64,000 bases of DNA, taken from NCBI GenBank assembly GCA_002286855.1, contig NRSV01000096.1, positions 1-64,000 on the forward strand, read 5' to 3'. Each line of letters starts with the position of its first letter. Positions within the stretch are counted from its first letter, which is position 1. Origin of the DNA: Bipolaris cookei (lineage: Eukaryota; Ascomycota; Dothideomycetes; Pleosporales; Pleosporaceae). The translations under genes and the position numbers were made by a program. The notes under the pieces were generated by a model. The model made no database searches. It saw nothing but the letters and a program-made list of their open reading frames with translations, and was not told where the DNA came from. Shown one piece after another: positions 1 to 11,439 of this stretch.

Positions 1-290
1 GTTCTCGCTCGCTGCGGCACCATACCAAAACGCTAGAACAGTAGTTGTGAACTGTACTAGCAAATATCCAAACGCTAAGGTAGCCCTTGCCTGCTACAAC
101 AGCACCCCATCCAAACGCCAAGACAGCCCTCGCTCGCTGCGGCACCATATCTAAACGCCAGAACAGCCTTTGCGCGCTGTGGCACCATGCGAAACCGCTA
201 GAACAGTAGTTGTATCCTGTACTAGCACAAATATCCAAACGCTAAGGTAGCCTCCGCTTGCTATAATAGCACCCCAGCAGAACGAGAGAG
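1..290. repeat. Imperfect tandem repeat, period about 165 bp
   Basis: Two long imperfect units are visible, about 12-110 and 177-274. Each runs from a GCTG(C/T)GGCACCAT block, through AACGCTAGAACAGTAGTTGT and a TACTAGCA block, to CCAAACGCTAAGGTAGCC and AGCACCCCA. A related shorter block (AAACGCCA(A/G)(G/A)ACAGCC) lies between them. No reading frame is supported. It is probably a non-coding part of a mobile or subtelomeric repeat, but the family is not recognised. The window edge cuts the array, so its true length is unknown. Confidence 0.6.
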
Positions 291-407
291 TTACTCATTA
301 AAACTTGAGAGGAAGACTCACTAAAAGTGAACGAGAGAGCTACTCATTAAAACTAGAGAGAGTTACTCTATAAAACTAAACAAGCTGAAAATTTTTCCTT
401 TCCCCTA
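290..407. repeat. Short degenerate direct repeats (GAGAGTTACTCATTAAAACT type)
   Basis: The motif GA(A)CGAGAGAG(T/C)TACTCATTAAAACT(T/A)GAGAG recurs at about 287-310 and 330-355, with a shorter version at 356-377 (GAGAGAGTTACTCTATAAAACT). It lies between the first tandem array and the 239-bp repeats and is probably part of the same non-coding repeat complex. No gene is seen. Confidence 0.45.
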
Positions 408-1096
408 AGAGAGCTCGCTGGAAGGCAGCCTAGCTGCCCTACATCTCTCCCTGTTACCAAACTGCTCTTTAGCACCAGGCGTCTAGAAAGCTAGTACTAG
501 CTTAACTAGACAAAGGCCGAAGCACCATAGTCACGCAATACAGCACAACGTACCAAATTGTAACTAGTTAGATAGAACGGCCTTTGGCCAAAGTCCTACA
601 TAGCCAACGGCTGATACAGGACTATAATGGAATAATAATAATAATAAGAGAGCTCGCTGGAAGGCAGCCTAGCTGCCCTACATCTCTCCCTGTTACCAAA
701 CTGCTCTTTAGCACTAGGCATCTAGAGAGCTAGTAATAGCTTAGCTAGATACAGGCCGAAGCACCATAGTCACGCAATACAGCACAACGTACCAAATTGT
801 AACTAGGTAGATAGAACGGCCTTTGGCCAAAGTCCTACATAGCCAACGGCTGATACAGGACTATAATGGAATAATAATAATACCCTACATCTCTCCCTGT
901 TACCAAACTGCTCTTTAGCACCAGGCGTCTAGAAAGCTAGTACTAGCTTAACTAGACAAAGGCCGAAGCACCATAGTCACGCAATACAGCACAACGTACC
1001 AAATTGTAACTAGTTAGATAGAACGGCCTTTGGCCAAAGTCCTACATAGCCAACGGCTGATACAGGACTATAATGGAATAATAATAATAATAATAA
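408..1096. repeat. Three copies of a ~239-bp direct repeat, each ending in (AAT)n
   Basis: Copy 1 is about 408-645, copy 2 about 646-882 and copy 3 about 883-1096. Copies 1 and 2 are offset by 239 bp. Copy 3 lacks the first ~29 bases (the GAGAGCTCGCTGGAAGG block) and starts at CCCTACATC. Each unit contains GCTCTTTAGCAC, an internal palindrome GGCCTTTGGCC-like block and ACAGGACTATAATGGAATAA, and ends in an AATAAT tract. Copy 3 matches copy 1 more closely than copy 2, which differs at about eight sites. No frame is open across it. It could be an internal tandem array of a retroelement; this is inference. Confidence 0.75.
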
Positions 1097-1500
1097 GCTG
1101 CAATGCTGTAATTTTACTAAAATTTTTTATTTTTTTAGCCTAAGAGATATAGTAGATCTAGATAATTCTAGATCTACTTTTCTTTTTTCTCTATCTAGTA
1201 TAGTTATAGTACTATTTAAAAATAAAGATTAGTTTTATTTAGACTTTAATAGAGGAGATAAAAAGACACTAGTTTTAATTAGGAGTTTTATTCACGCTAG
1301 TAAATTCTAGATAAGTACTAGTTAAAAAAAAGATTCAGTACTAGAACTAGACTTAAAAAGTTCTTTTTATACTAAACTAAAAAAAGAGTTTTATTTATAC
1401 TAGTCTCTATTAAGACTTAGCCCCTATTTGCCCTTACTCTCCTCCTCCCCTTTCTCCCTCTTCTCTCTCCTTCTCCTCCCTACTCTTGTCAGATCACGTG
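1097..1500. other. AT-rich gene-free stretch ending in a pyrimidine tract
   Basis: Bases 1097-1430 are very AT-rich, with many CTAG and TAGA tetramers and no plausible coding frame. Bases about 1436-1490 are almost purely C/T. The composition differs sharply from the housekeeping genes that start at 2806 and resembles decayed transposon non-coding DNA. No family is recognised. Confidence 0.5.
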
Positions 1501-1517
1501 CTATATTTGAGTAGGTG

Positions 1518-1553
1518 ACAGAATCCGGGTGCTCACGCACACCCGGATTCTGT
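1518..1553. repeat. Perfect 14-bp hairpin with an 8-nt loop
   Basis: Left arm 1518-1531 (ACAGAATCCGGGTG) pairs exactly with right arm 1540-1553 (CACCCGGATTCTGT). A related imperfect hairpin, with the same CCGGATTCTGT right arm, occurs at 17564-17598 inside LTR-like DNA. This suggests the present site is also retroelement-derived. There is no adjacent gene for which it would be an obvious terminator. Confidence 0.7.
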
Positions 1554-2805
1554 GATTAGTCAGGCGCACGGGACAACGCCCATTCAAAATAGCCCCTAGC
1601 CACTGATCTAGCTGATCAGTGATCAATCAATCAATAATCAACTGATCCAGAATAATCACGTCCATTAATCACAGTCTTTGATCAAAACCCATCACAATCT
1701 GACAACTCTTCTCTCTCTTCTCTCTCTTCTTTCTTTCTTCTTTTTCTTTTTTTTAGATATCTTTTTAAGAAGTGGCTAGGATTTATCTATTAATTAGAGT
1801 AATTGTCCGTATAAGTAACAAGGTGACAGCGATCGGATAGCTCGGAAGCTCTACCCCGCACACAGCAGTGGGCAACCCCTACAATGGGACCGAAGCAAAG
1901 AGCATAAGAAGAGAACCTTGTACGCACGTATATAGGCAAGAATTTTGAATACACACACCTGTCTTTTGGCAACCCTTCTGCATTCGTGCAAACCCTCTTT
2001 AGCCCCGCGTGCACATGCTTCGTACCTTGCTGTTTGCACCCGGTTCACGCTTATGCTAGCTAGCTACAGAGCCCATTCAACAGTAATAAACATTAATTCG
2101 GTCCTTTTTTTTACCAAGGATGAGCGCAGTTTGATTCTCACTTTTCACATACCTAGAGTGCACACAAAGTAATAGTCAAGTTCACAATGTTTTTCTCATG
2201 ATACTGCAGGCTATTATAGTACAATCATGATCATGAAGAGAGTGGGGCCAGAACAGCACTGAGCTGCCAAACCCAAGGGCAAGTCCCTGGAAAATACGCC
2301 TTTGAACTCCAGCTTCAGCCCAGAGCCAGGCTCAATGAAGCAAATGCAGACAAAATGGCCCCTTCAGATGTGCCCAGATGACCTTCCCATGACGCCTCTA
2401 GATGATACGGATCCCTCCCTCCACCAATAACTGAGGCTACAAAAATACATCCCTGTCGTCTCAAACGCCGTCTGGAGATAACGATAATGCTGTGGTATCG
2501 AGCCACCGAAAAAAAAACGCCCGAAACGCCATCCATGCTCATGAGAAAATATCGAAAAAGATTTGGTCGTAACCATATAGATGCCGCTAAAGTCAAAACA
2601 GAAAGCAAGGAGATTGACTGCAAGCACCGGTGCAGAAGATGCCAGCAATAACTGACTGTGATATTCTGCACATATAGATCGGCGCTGGACTCTTGAACGG
2701 AATATGAACTGTTCATAGGGTCGAGTCTGGATGAGCTGCTGCGAGGTTCGTTAACAGCCCTACTATGAAAGATTAGCAAGGATAGTCGAGAGCGGATGAA
2801 ACGGC
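1554..2805. other. Gene-free stretch between the repeats and cdh1
   Basis: There are TGATCA-rich direct repeats at 1600-1690 and a C/T tract at about 1702-1754. After that the sequence is of mixed composition. The part nearest 2806 is presumably the 3' untranslated region of the minus-strand gene that ends there. Open frames here are short, start without ATG or lack recognisable domains. I see no gene. Confidence 0.5.
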
Positions 2806-4780
2806 TCAACGAATGACGCCCCAACTGTCCATACTACTCAAGCCTCCAGTGCGCTCCTTCTTCTTGAAAGCATTCCAGAAGCGAAGCGTCTCGTCACCAG
2901 CGCCGGTAACAATTACCTGACCATCTGGACTCATAGCCAGGTAAAGTACACGGTAAGTGTGACCGGTAAGCGAAACTACTTGCTGCATGCTTGGGTACTT
3001 CCAAACAATAATTTGATTTTGACTGTATCCATGGGTGGAAACAATTTCATTGCTGTTCTTAGACCATGCGAGGTTGCATACTTGGCTACCAGTATCGAGA
3101 CTGTTGATGAGGTTTGCTGGCGTTGTGGGTGAAAGTGGAATGTTGGTGGTCGCTGCTGCTGATGCAGCCGCTGATGCAGATGCAAGAGCTGAAGCTGACG
3201 GGCCGTTTGAGGATATGAGCGTGTTCCAGAACTTGATTGTTCGGTCTGCTGTACCACCACCGCTAGCCAGGAGACCTCGCTGATGCGGACTCCAAGCAAT
3301 TGCTTTGACAGCAGCCTGATGCTCACTCCATTTGAAAGTAGGCTCTGCGTTGAGCTTTTCCCACACCATGAGCTTGTTGTCGTTGCCTCCGGAAGCGAGC
3401 TGGCCGTCTTCTTGGTTCCATTTTAGCCCACAGACTTCTTGCTTATGGCCGACAAGCTTGCGAAGCCATTGTTCTGGCTGCCGAACATCTCGGTGGTAGA
3501 TGGTGCGATCCCTGGATCCAGAAGTGAGAATGTGCTCGTTCCATGCAAGGGCCCCAACACGAGCGGTGTGGCCAGTCATGGTACGAAGGCGGCGCTGAGT
3601 CTGTGCGTCCCATATTTGCACCTGGCCTCGATTTGTACCAACAGCAATATGTGAGCCCTTGATTGTGTTAGCGCGCTTGCAGATTGTACACCCTGTCCGA
3701 GACTTACACGTTGTATCCAGTTCACACTGGTGACAGAATCATCGGCAAGCTCACACAGCTTGGTAACGCGACCACTGCTCGAATTCCACATGTATACACA
3801 TGACCCAAGGCCTACGCCTAGAGTATTTTGGCTGCCCCAATCTACCAGGTTCAGATAAAAATCGTCTGCTAGATCCGGCGCATCCAGAACCTTATATGGT
3901 ACTTTGGAAACTGCGCGAGCTTGGCGTTGAGGGCTGAGCAGCATACGTTGACTGCTGTACTTGATGGGAGATAAACTGTAAAGATCTGATCGAGCATTGA
4001 GGTTGAGTACGCCGTGCCGACTCGAAGGCGTTCGTGACGGTGTTGGCTGGCCCGAGTAGGAAAAGAGGTTCTTATGCGGGGTAGATGGAGTCCCTGAAGG
4101 GGGAGGTAGCGAGGCTGTGGTCCTCGCTGGAGGAGTATGTGAGCGTCCTGCGCCCCTCATATTACCACTGTCAGTCGGCGACAAACTCTGGGGTAAGGCT
4201 TGAGGCACTGAGCCCTCGAACATTTCTTGTCGGAGTACGGCAGAATATGTGCGGTTGGCTTCTTCAGCTATGACCTAGTCAGCCATGGATTGCATGAAAC
4301 ATTATGGTTGTCCTTACTCTTCTGAAAGTGCAGCTCGTTGTGAGGAGTCCGCCTAGCCTTGGACGGGGTCGCTGGAGATGCGTCATCGTGAAGTAGATTG
4401 AAGCTTGCCTGGAGGTCCTGGCCTGCGCGGTTTGGGATAAATCTGAGCGAAACTTTAGTAACGTGCGTGCTTGCAGCTTCAGCGTAGCAGTCTCACCTGT
4501 CACCATATATCCGCGGGCGTTTTCGGCTCGGGCTTGCTGTTGGTGTCCGCTCTCGCACCCGGCCAGCCTGTTCGATATGTCCAAGCGCTTTTGATAGAGC
4601 TGCGGGATCTATTGGTTCTGAGTTGCGACTGAGCTTTTTGGTGGGAAAGGACTGGCTGCGCTTATGGGAAGCGGTCGGTGGTGTTTTGGACTCGGGCGGG
4701 GAAATCAGCGTCGGTGTTGCGATATCGTCTTCGGACTGTATATTCGCTGTAGCTGCGTCGCCTACATGGCCTCGTGCCAT
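2806..4780 (-). CDS. cdh1: APC/C activator Cdh1/Fzr1-type WD40 protein
   Basis: This is a substrate adaptor and activator of the anaphase-promoting complex, used in late mitosis and G1. Four exons join in frame (4780-4497, 4442-4318, 4267-3708, 3657-2806; introns of 50-54 nt), giving about 606 aa. The N-terminus is basic and Ser/Pro-rich, with many S/TP sites typical of CDK control. The C-box (GDRFIPNR, about residues 93-100) is split by intron 1. A KVLDAPDL motif at about 262 opens the WD40 propeller, whose repeats include SGSRDRTIYHRD and ASGGGTADRTIKFWN. The protein ends in Ile-Arg, the tail that docks on APC/C TPR subunits. The propeller carries an Ala/Ser-rich insertion in one blade loop. 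The C-box and length favour Cdh1 over Cdc20. The start ATG at 4780 has a CACAATGG context. It is divergent from the aminopeptidase gene. Confidence 0.93.
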
Positions 4781-4817
4781 TGTGATGAGTGCGCCGGGTT
4801 GTGGGAGCTGAGATGGT

Positions 4818-4863
4818 GCGGGTTGTTGTTGTTGTTGTCGTTGTTGTCGTTGTTGTTGTTATT
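4818..4863. repeat. GTT/GTC microsatellite in the cdh1 leader
   Basis: This is an interrupted trinucleotide repeat, (GTT)n with two GTC units. It lies 40-80 bases upstream of the cdh1 start, probably inside its 5' untranslated region, where it reads AAC/GAC on the mRNA strand. Confidence 0.75.
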
Positions 4864-5778
4864 GTATACCAAGCAGGATAACAAAGACGTTGCGGGGTGA
4901 GACACGCCAAAGGCGGCGGATTTGGGCCCGTATGCTCGTCTGGATAAGGATGGTCTAAGAATGAAGGTGAAGGCGAGAGGGTGAGGTGAGTGCGGCGGTG
5001 AGGTGTGAGTCGTCTTGTTGCGACAGATGGCTGCCCCTTGGTTGTTTATCCACCTCTTTGACCAACAACACGGAGTTTTTGTGCACAAGGGTGCGAACAA
5101 GAGGAGTAACGTTATGCGGGATCAGTGCGCATCGGATCAGTATGGCGGCTGTGGTTGTGGTGGTTGGCGCGCAACGGGTGGGGTGTCGGCGGTGACCTTG
5201 TTGTGGTTGCGGGTCGGGGCTTGGATGCTAGACAGCCACGAGTTGGCTGGGGGAGCAACGAGCGGCGGCGGCGGTAGCGTAGCGGGCGCAGACAACGAGC
5301 GAGGGGCGGGAAGCTAACAATGGATAGCCACAGGGTGCATCTACGCAAGATGAGGGTGGTTGGGGATGCAAAGATGCAGATGCACTGGCTGAAGCACCTT
5401 CCAACCTCATACACAAAAGCAGAGGCAGTCGCGATGGTGCGCGAGGGCAGGAGCCACCTCGTCGTGCCTCCCATGTTTGGCTTGTCGCTGTTTTGATGTT
5501 CTTCGCACGCGTTGACGCTGCCTCTCGTCCAATGAGAGCCGGCCGGTCTGACCAGGTTAGTCCCGCCCTCGTGCCGCGGCCTCTCGTCCATACGTCGATA
5601 CGTCGATACCCCACACACCGCCCGCCGCCCTGCCTGTACTTACTATGTACGTAGCCCTGGCGGTCCAATGCCTATCGTGCCACATCTAAAGCTGCAAACC
5701 ACACTACTGCACCTCACTCCCTTTGCCCCTTCTATTGTACCACGACCTCCTTTTCGTCTGTTGCGCATCCATCGAACA
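4864..5778. promoter_or_regulatory. Shared divergent intergenic region of cdh1 and the aminopeptidase gene
   Basis: About 1 kb (4781-5778) separates the cdh1 and aminopeptidase start codons, so both promoters must lie here. The DNA is GC-rich in the middle (a GGCGGCGGCGG stretch near 5263-5275). A C/T-rich tract precedes the aminopeptidase ATG (about 5695-5760). No clear TATA box or recognisable operator is seen. Confidence 0.45.
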
Positions 5779-7411
5779 ATGAGCTCCAAGCCCTCTCTCC
5801 AAGCTGCAGAGGACTTTCTCTCCTTTGTGAATGCCTCGCCCACGCGTATGATGGATTCAATGACCCGGGCATTGACACATGCTAACCACCCATAGCATTC
5901 CATGCTGTTAAGTCAGCAAAGGAACGACTAGAGAAGGCCGGCTTCAAGCAGATCAAGGCAAGTCTGCAACTGCCCCTCCTTCCGGCCCCTGCATATATCC
6001 TGACCAGAAATCCCAGGAACGAGACTCATGGGCACCTACCCTCCAGCCCGGAGGCAAATACTACCTTACCCGTAACACCTCCTCAATCGTCGCCTTCGCC
6101 ATCGGCCAGAAATGGAAGCCAGGAAACCCCATTGCCATGATCGGCGCTCATACCGACTCGCCCTGTCTGCGCATCAAGCCGGTTTCCAAGCGACAGAGTG
6201 ACGGCTTCCTCCAAGTAGCCTGCGAAACGTACGGTGGCGGGCTCTGGCATACTTGGTTCGACCGCGACCTCAGCATTGCCGGTCGGGCCATGGTGCGGAC
6301 AAAGGATGGCAACATCGAGCAGCGCCTAGTCAAGGTGGACCGACCCATTCTGAGGATACCCACACTGGCAATTCACCTGGATCGCCAGGAGAACTTCCAA
6401 TTCAACAAGGAGACACAGCTATTCCCCATCACTGGCCTGGTTGCAGCAGAGCTGAATCGCCAGGGCAAGACTGAAGAGACCAAGGAAGAGACCAAGGACG
6501 CCGACAGCGAGGGTTCGTTCGAGCCACTCGCCGCTCCAACCGCCAGACATCATCCCTACATCGTCGACATCATCGCCGAGGAGGCAGGCGCAGAAGCAAG
6601 TGATATCGTTGACTTCGAGATGGTCCTGTACGATACACAAAAATCAGTCATCGGTGGTCTAAACAACGAGCTCATCTTCTCCCCGCGTCTGGACAACCTT
6701 ATGATGACCTACTGCAGTGTTGAGGGACTCATCAAGAGTCTTTCCTCTCCATCGGCGTTGGAGAAGGATTCCATTATTCGACTCATCGCATGCTTTGACC
6801 ATGAGGAAATTGGCTCACAGACAGCCCAGGGCGCCGACTCCAACCTTTTGCCTGCCGTCATCCGACGTCTAAGCGCCCTACCCGCGTCCGAGAGCAACTC
6901 TGACAAGTCGTATGATAAGGTGGAGGCCGATACTGCTACCGCGTTTGAGCAAACCTTGGCAACATCTTTCCTCGTATCTGCCGACATGGCTCATTCAGTC
7001 CACCCCAACTACCCCGCCAAGTACGAGTCTCAACATAGGCCTGAGATGAACAAGGGAACGGTTATTAAAATCAATGCCAATGCCCGTTATGCCACTAACA
7101 CGCCAGGTATTGTCCTGCTCCAGGAGGCGGCGCGTCGTGCGAAACCCGGTTCTTACAACTTGTCGTCGACCAAGGAAGGAGTCCCACTTCAACTTTTCGT
7201 TGTTCGCAATGATTCGTCGTGTGGCAGCACAATTGGTCCCATGCTATCAGCAGCCATGGGTGCTCGCACCCTTGATCTGGGCAACCCTCAGCTCAGCATG
7301 CACAGTATCCGTGAGACGGGTGGTGCGCATGACGTCGAGCACGCCGTGAACCTGTTCGATAGCTTCTTCGAGAACTACGAGGAGTTGGAGAAGAAGATTA
7401 TTGTAGATTGA
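5779..7411 (+). CDS. ape4: Aspartyl aminopeptidase, M18 family
   Basis: A zinc metallopeptidase that removes N-terminal Asp/Glu. The yeast orthologue Ape4 is cytosolic and is also carried to the vacuole. Exons 5779-5845, 5896-5957 and 6017-7411 encode about 507 aa, the usual family length. Metal and catalytic motifs are intact: GAHTDSP (H88, D90), DHEEIGS (D304, E306, E307), SADMAHSVHP (D366, H369) and a C-terminal GGAHDVEH. Intron 2 (5958-6016) begins with GC rather than GT (AAG|GCAAGT...CCCAG|G), a consensus GC-AG intron. A low-complexity E/K/D insertion (about residues 195-215) lies between conserved blocks. Ape1 is the alternative M18 member, but there is no propeptide, so Ape4-type is favoured. 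Confidence 0.93.
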
Positions 7412-7653
7412 CTGGATCGATCCACACTGTGAAGAGGCATATGAGATCAAGAATCATATAGAATGTATAAACGAATGATGAAATAAATAGAATGAGTACC
7501 TTTTGGCCTTCGGAACTGATCGGTTTCGTTCCGGAATGGACAGCAAGGCGCATGCCAAGCACCCCACCATTGTCATCTTCCACCAGATCATTCTCCTATT
7601 AGCGCTCCAACGCGCTGCAAAGGCTTGTACGAGAAGACGGAATTTCCATAGCA

Positions 7654-8798
7654 ATGGCAAGTCCTCAGTTTCTCTCCGGCGACAAGGCCGCCATCGACGG
7701 CTTCCTGGACAGATTTGACGTATGTCCACAAACCACCCCACCCTAGTTAATCATATCGTACTTAACAACACCAAAGGTCTTCCTCTTCGACTGCGATGGT
7801 ACGCACCAACTACTTGGTCACAGTATTGTGCAATATGTGGCGGTTTGCTGATTGTGACAAAGGATAGGCGTTCTCTGGTCAGGCGATCATTTGTTTGAGA
7901 AGGTTCCCGAAACACTTCAGATGCTGAGGAGTAAAGGTACATTTTCCGCATTCCTTGGAGGGTTGGGAGAGCTAATAAGTATTTCAAGGCAAGCAGCTCG
8001 TCTTCGTTACCAACAACAGCACAAAGTCGCGTGCCGACTACAAGAAGAAGTTTGACAAACTGGGAATACCCGCCAATGTGGTACGTAGTATGTGCGACTC
8101 CAAAGGATGAACAGCAGCTGACCACACCACAGGACGAAGTTTTCGGTTCGTCCTATAGTGCTGCCGTATACATTGCCCGCATTCTCAAGCTTCCCGGGCC
8201 GAAGAACAAAGTGTTTGTGTTAGGCGAGTCTGGCGTGGAACAGGAGCTCGAATCTGAAGGCGTCCCCTACATTGGCGGTACAGACCCTGCATACCGTCGC
8301 GATATCCGCCAACCAGAAGATTTCGATGCCATCGCGAACGGCACCCTGCTTGATCCAGATGTCGGCATCGTGCTTAGTGGGCTGGACTTCCACTCCAACT
8401 ATCTGAAGACCGCAATCGCCTTTCAGTACCTGCAGCGTGGGGCCGTTTACCTTGCGACAAACATTGATAGCACGCTGCCAATGTCCCATACCCTGTTCCC
8501 AGGTGCAGGCTCTTCTGGTGCCGCGCTTGAGAGGGCGATTGGAAGGGCCCCACTGTCTCTGGGCAAGCCGAGCCAGGCTATGATGGATGCTGTAGAAGGA
8601 AAATTTAAATTCGACCGCAGCAGGACTTGCATGATAGGAGACAGACTGAACACCGACATTCAGTTTGGCATAGATGGCAAGTTGGGAGGTACGCTGGCTG
8701 TGCTGACCGGTGTCAGCAAGAAGGAAGACTTTCTAGCAGAGGGCGCGCCGACAGTTCCTACGGCATACGTCAACGCTTTGGGCGACTTGCTGGGCTGA
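7654..8798 (+). CDS. pho13: PHO13-type HAD phosphatase (4-nitrophenylphosphatase / phosphoglycolate phosphatase)
   Basis: A cytosolic HAD-superfamily phosphatase. The yeast Pho13/mammalian PGP group removes toxic side products such as 2-phosphoglycolate. Five exons (7654-7719, 7777-7798, 7868-7936, 7989-8080, 8133-8798) join in frame to about 304 aa, the family norm. HAD motif I is DCDGVLW (nucleophile D27, D29), motif II is FVTNNSTKSR, and motif IV is GDRLNTDI (D253). The C2-type cap with FVLGESGVEQEL lies between them. The nucleophile motif straddles the exon 2/3 junction. Introns are 51-57 nt. The preceding aminopeptidase gene ends 243 bases upstream on the same strand. Confidence 0.93.
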
Positions 8799-9137
8799 GT
8801 GGTGTGCAGACAGCAAACGTGCATCGAGACGTTGATGTATTACGCATAGAGATGGAAGTAAATGAACATAGACTTTATAGAACTGATACAATCCGCTACC
8901 TAGATGTATACACATGAGGCAAAGTAGCTTTAACATTGTGCCGTTCAGGACTGCATGCGGGCAGGCTATTAATTGGTGTCGAGTGTGCCCCATCAGAAAC
9001 CTAGGATGCGCGCTGGCTCTAAGTGGTTAGCGTGGATTTACGCGTTGACGCGACCGCGCCTGCCACTTTAACATACTTCATCCCCATTGCCCGACTTGCT
9101 CGCCCAAGTAGCAGAGCAGCAACAATACAAGTTCACC
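8799..9137. promoter_or_regulatory. Short intergenic region between pho13 and pri2
   Basis: This 339-bp tandem-gene spacer must hold the pho13 3' end and the pri2 promoter. I see no TATA box, repeat or extra gene in it. Confidence 0.4.
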
Positions 9138-10764
9138 ATGATCCGCCATGACCATTCCCGAGTCGATACCAAGCGCCGTGCCAATCTCGATTACAAGAAG
9201 CGACAGTTTGCCAAAGCAGAATTCCAGCAACAGAATTACCAGCACCGGCTGAACTTCTATGTGTTGCCACCCACAGCCGAAATTACGCTCGAAGAGTTTG
9301 AGACATGGGCAATCAACCGATTAAAGGGTTAGTGGCATGGCAACGCGCAAACAACCATGTCCATTTGCTGACTTTGGACGTTACAGTCCTCTCCGAACTC
9401 GAAGCATGTAGTTTCCGCAACAAGAGCCCTGAAGAGACGGCTGAATATATGAAGAGTATACTGGAAAAATACCTACCACTTCGATCGGACTCGTCAAGAA
9501 GCCAGAAATTACAGGAAGAAAGGAGAAGGGACCATTATTCACACTTCATACTTAGGCTTGCATTTTCGTCAACAGAGGATCTCCGCCGGCGGTTTTCGCG
9601 GCTAGAGACAATGTTGTTCACACTACGTTTCAAAGATGACGATATACGAGAGCGACAAGATTTCGTAAAGAGTCTGAACCTTGAGTGGGAGGAGGTCAAA
9701 GAGGATGAGAAGCGCGAATTGAAGGACGACCTACATGCTGCGAGCGGAATCAAGAAGACTGACGATCAGGAATGGTTCAAAGTCGACTGGGAGAGAGTGC
9801 CAGAACTCGTTGCACAGAGAAAGGTCCTGTTGAGAAGGGGTATGGCTTACGTACCGCAACGAGAGCAGATGAGCTTGGTGGTGGCCGAGTTCACAAAGAA
9901 ACTAGACGAGGCACTTGAAGTATGCCATCCGCAATGCATGTGTTTCGAATGTTTTGTTAACCGTCTGAACAGTTGACAGCACGAGCACTTCCTCGCCTCG
10001 ACGAAGACGACCGGCTTGCACCAATCCTTGCACACCTTTCTCAATCTTTCACAGCGCCCGACGCCGCATACTCGACGTCAGATGCCGATATCAACGGCCT
10101 TTCCACCATAACCGCTAACAGCATTGATACACTGTCGCAAAATTTCCCGCTCTGCATGCGCAATCTACACATGACATTACGCGAGAACTCACATCTCAAG
10201 CATTATGGCCGTCTACAGTATACTCTATTCCTGAAAGGCATGGGCCTGAGCTTGGATGAGTGTCTGGTATTCTGGCGGCGAAGCTTCAAGCTAATCACAG
10301 ACGAGAAATTTCAAAAAGAATACAAATACAACATCCGCCACGCCTACGGCGATGTAGGTGGTGACGCCAACCGTCGTGGCCGCGGCTACACCCCTTACTC
10401 GTGCCAAAAACTTCTGACAGAACCTCTTCCTGGACCAGGACAGTCACATGGCTGTCCATATCGTACATTTACACCGGACAACTTGCTCACCCTCCTCCAA
10501 CGTGTTGGCGTTAACGACCGCGATACTCTCAAGACAATCAAGGAAGATGTAGTCAAGCAGAGGTACCACGTAGCTTGCAATCGCGTTTTCGAATGGAGCC
10601 ACAAGAAAGAAATCAAGAAGGTCAAGGACGATGGCAGTTGGAGCAACAATGATCTGGATACCATTGTCCATCCCAACACGTACTTCAAGCGAAGTTGGCT
10701 ATTGAAACATCTCGGAGAGGGAAATGCGGGCATTATTAATGGTGGTGATAAGATGGAAGAGTAG
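9138..10764 (+). CDS. pri2: DNA primase large subunit
   Basis: The Fe-S subunit of DNA polymerase alpha-primase, which makes RNA primers at replication forks in the nucleus. Exons 9138-9327, 9387-9919 and 9973-10764 join to about 504 aa, close to other fungal Pri2 proteins. The four cluster cysteines are at about 302 (FPLCMRNL), 385 (YSCQKLL), 402 (HGCPY) and 443 (HVACNRVFEW). Their spacing (83, 17, 41) closely matches the known family pattern. The FYVLPPTAEITLEEFE segment near residue 35 is the N-terminal domain hallmark. The ATG at 9138 has a CACCATGAT context; the frame is open a little further upstream but lacks another ATG. Confidence 0.95.
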
Positions 10765-11439
10765 TTTGTTTGAGTAGTCAGCGTTACTTTCTGTTGCATC
10801 CATGTTTTTGAGGACGCTGAAATGTGGACGGAATGAGTGTTTGGATGGTTAGGATCCGGTATGACGTCATGGCCCTCTTGAAGAACATCGCATGGTTGAT
10901 GCGAACGTTAGATTGGTTTCCGTTAATTAAGACTCATTAGTCTTTTACACCAGTGTAGGATATCAAGTATGTAATTGATGCATAAAGAACAACGTTAGCG
11001 GGAAACGATGGAAATGCCAGTCTTCACTTACTTTTTGCGACTCATTGTCGAAGCATGCGTATTTCATTTTTTTTTTCGAGCACATCATCTGAGGAATCCG
11101 TAAAGCCACCGGGTGAAACTGAAACTCAGCCGCGGCAAGAGCTGCTTAACTGAGTATCCCGCAGACCCCGTAATTGATATAGAAGCCATTGGGCGGCCAG
11201 TGGGCCGAATCATCGGTGTTTGCGCCGTTAAAGAATGTAGTCAATTGCCGACAGTCCCGCCATAACAGGCTCTCGGAATGTCGGAAGTGTAGCCGGAACT
11301 ACATACGAGGGGCAAGGCTGTATCATTAACCTTACCTCGCAGGGATCTTCTCCTCCACCATCTTATATCTGGAGACTGCACATTGATTCTATACAACATA
11401 AAAGAATCTGTTCCTCATATACCATATACACTGTTCATC
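10765..11439. promoter_or_regulatory. Aldolase upstream region with a palindromic CRE-like site
   Basis: This 675-bp gene-free spacer contains a perfect TGACGTCA octamer at 10862-10869, the classical CRE/ATF bZIP site. It lies about 570 bases upstream of the aldolase ATG and about 100 bases after the pri2 stop. A TTATAT element lies at 11363-11368. Whether either is used is unknown. Confidence 0.35.

Noticed and set aside
2315..2824. A 169-codon minus-strand frame overlapping the end of cdh1
   Set aside because: It has no recognisable domain and overlaps the conserved cdh1 C-terminus; it is more likely the cdh1 3' untranslated region.
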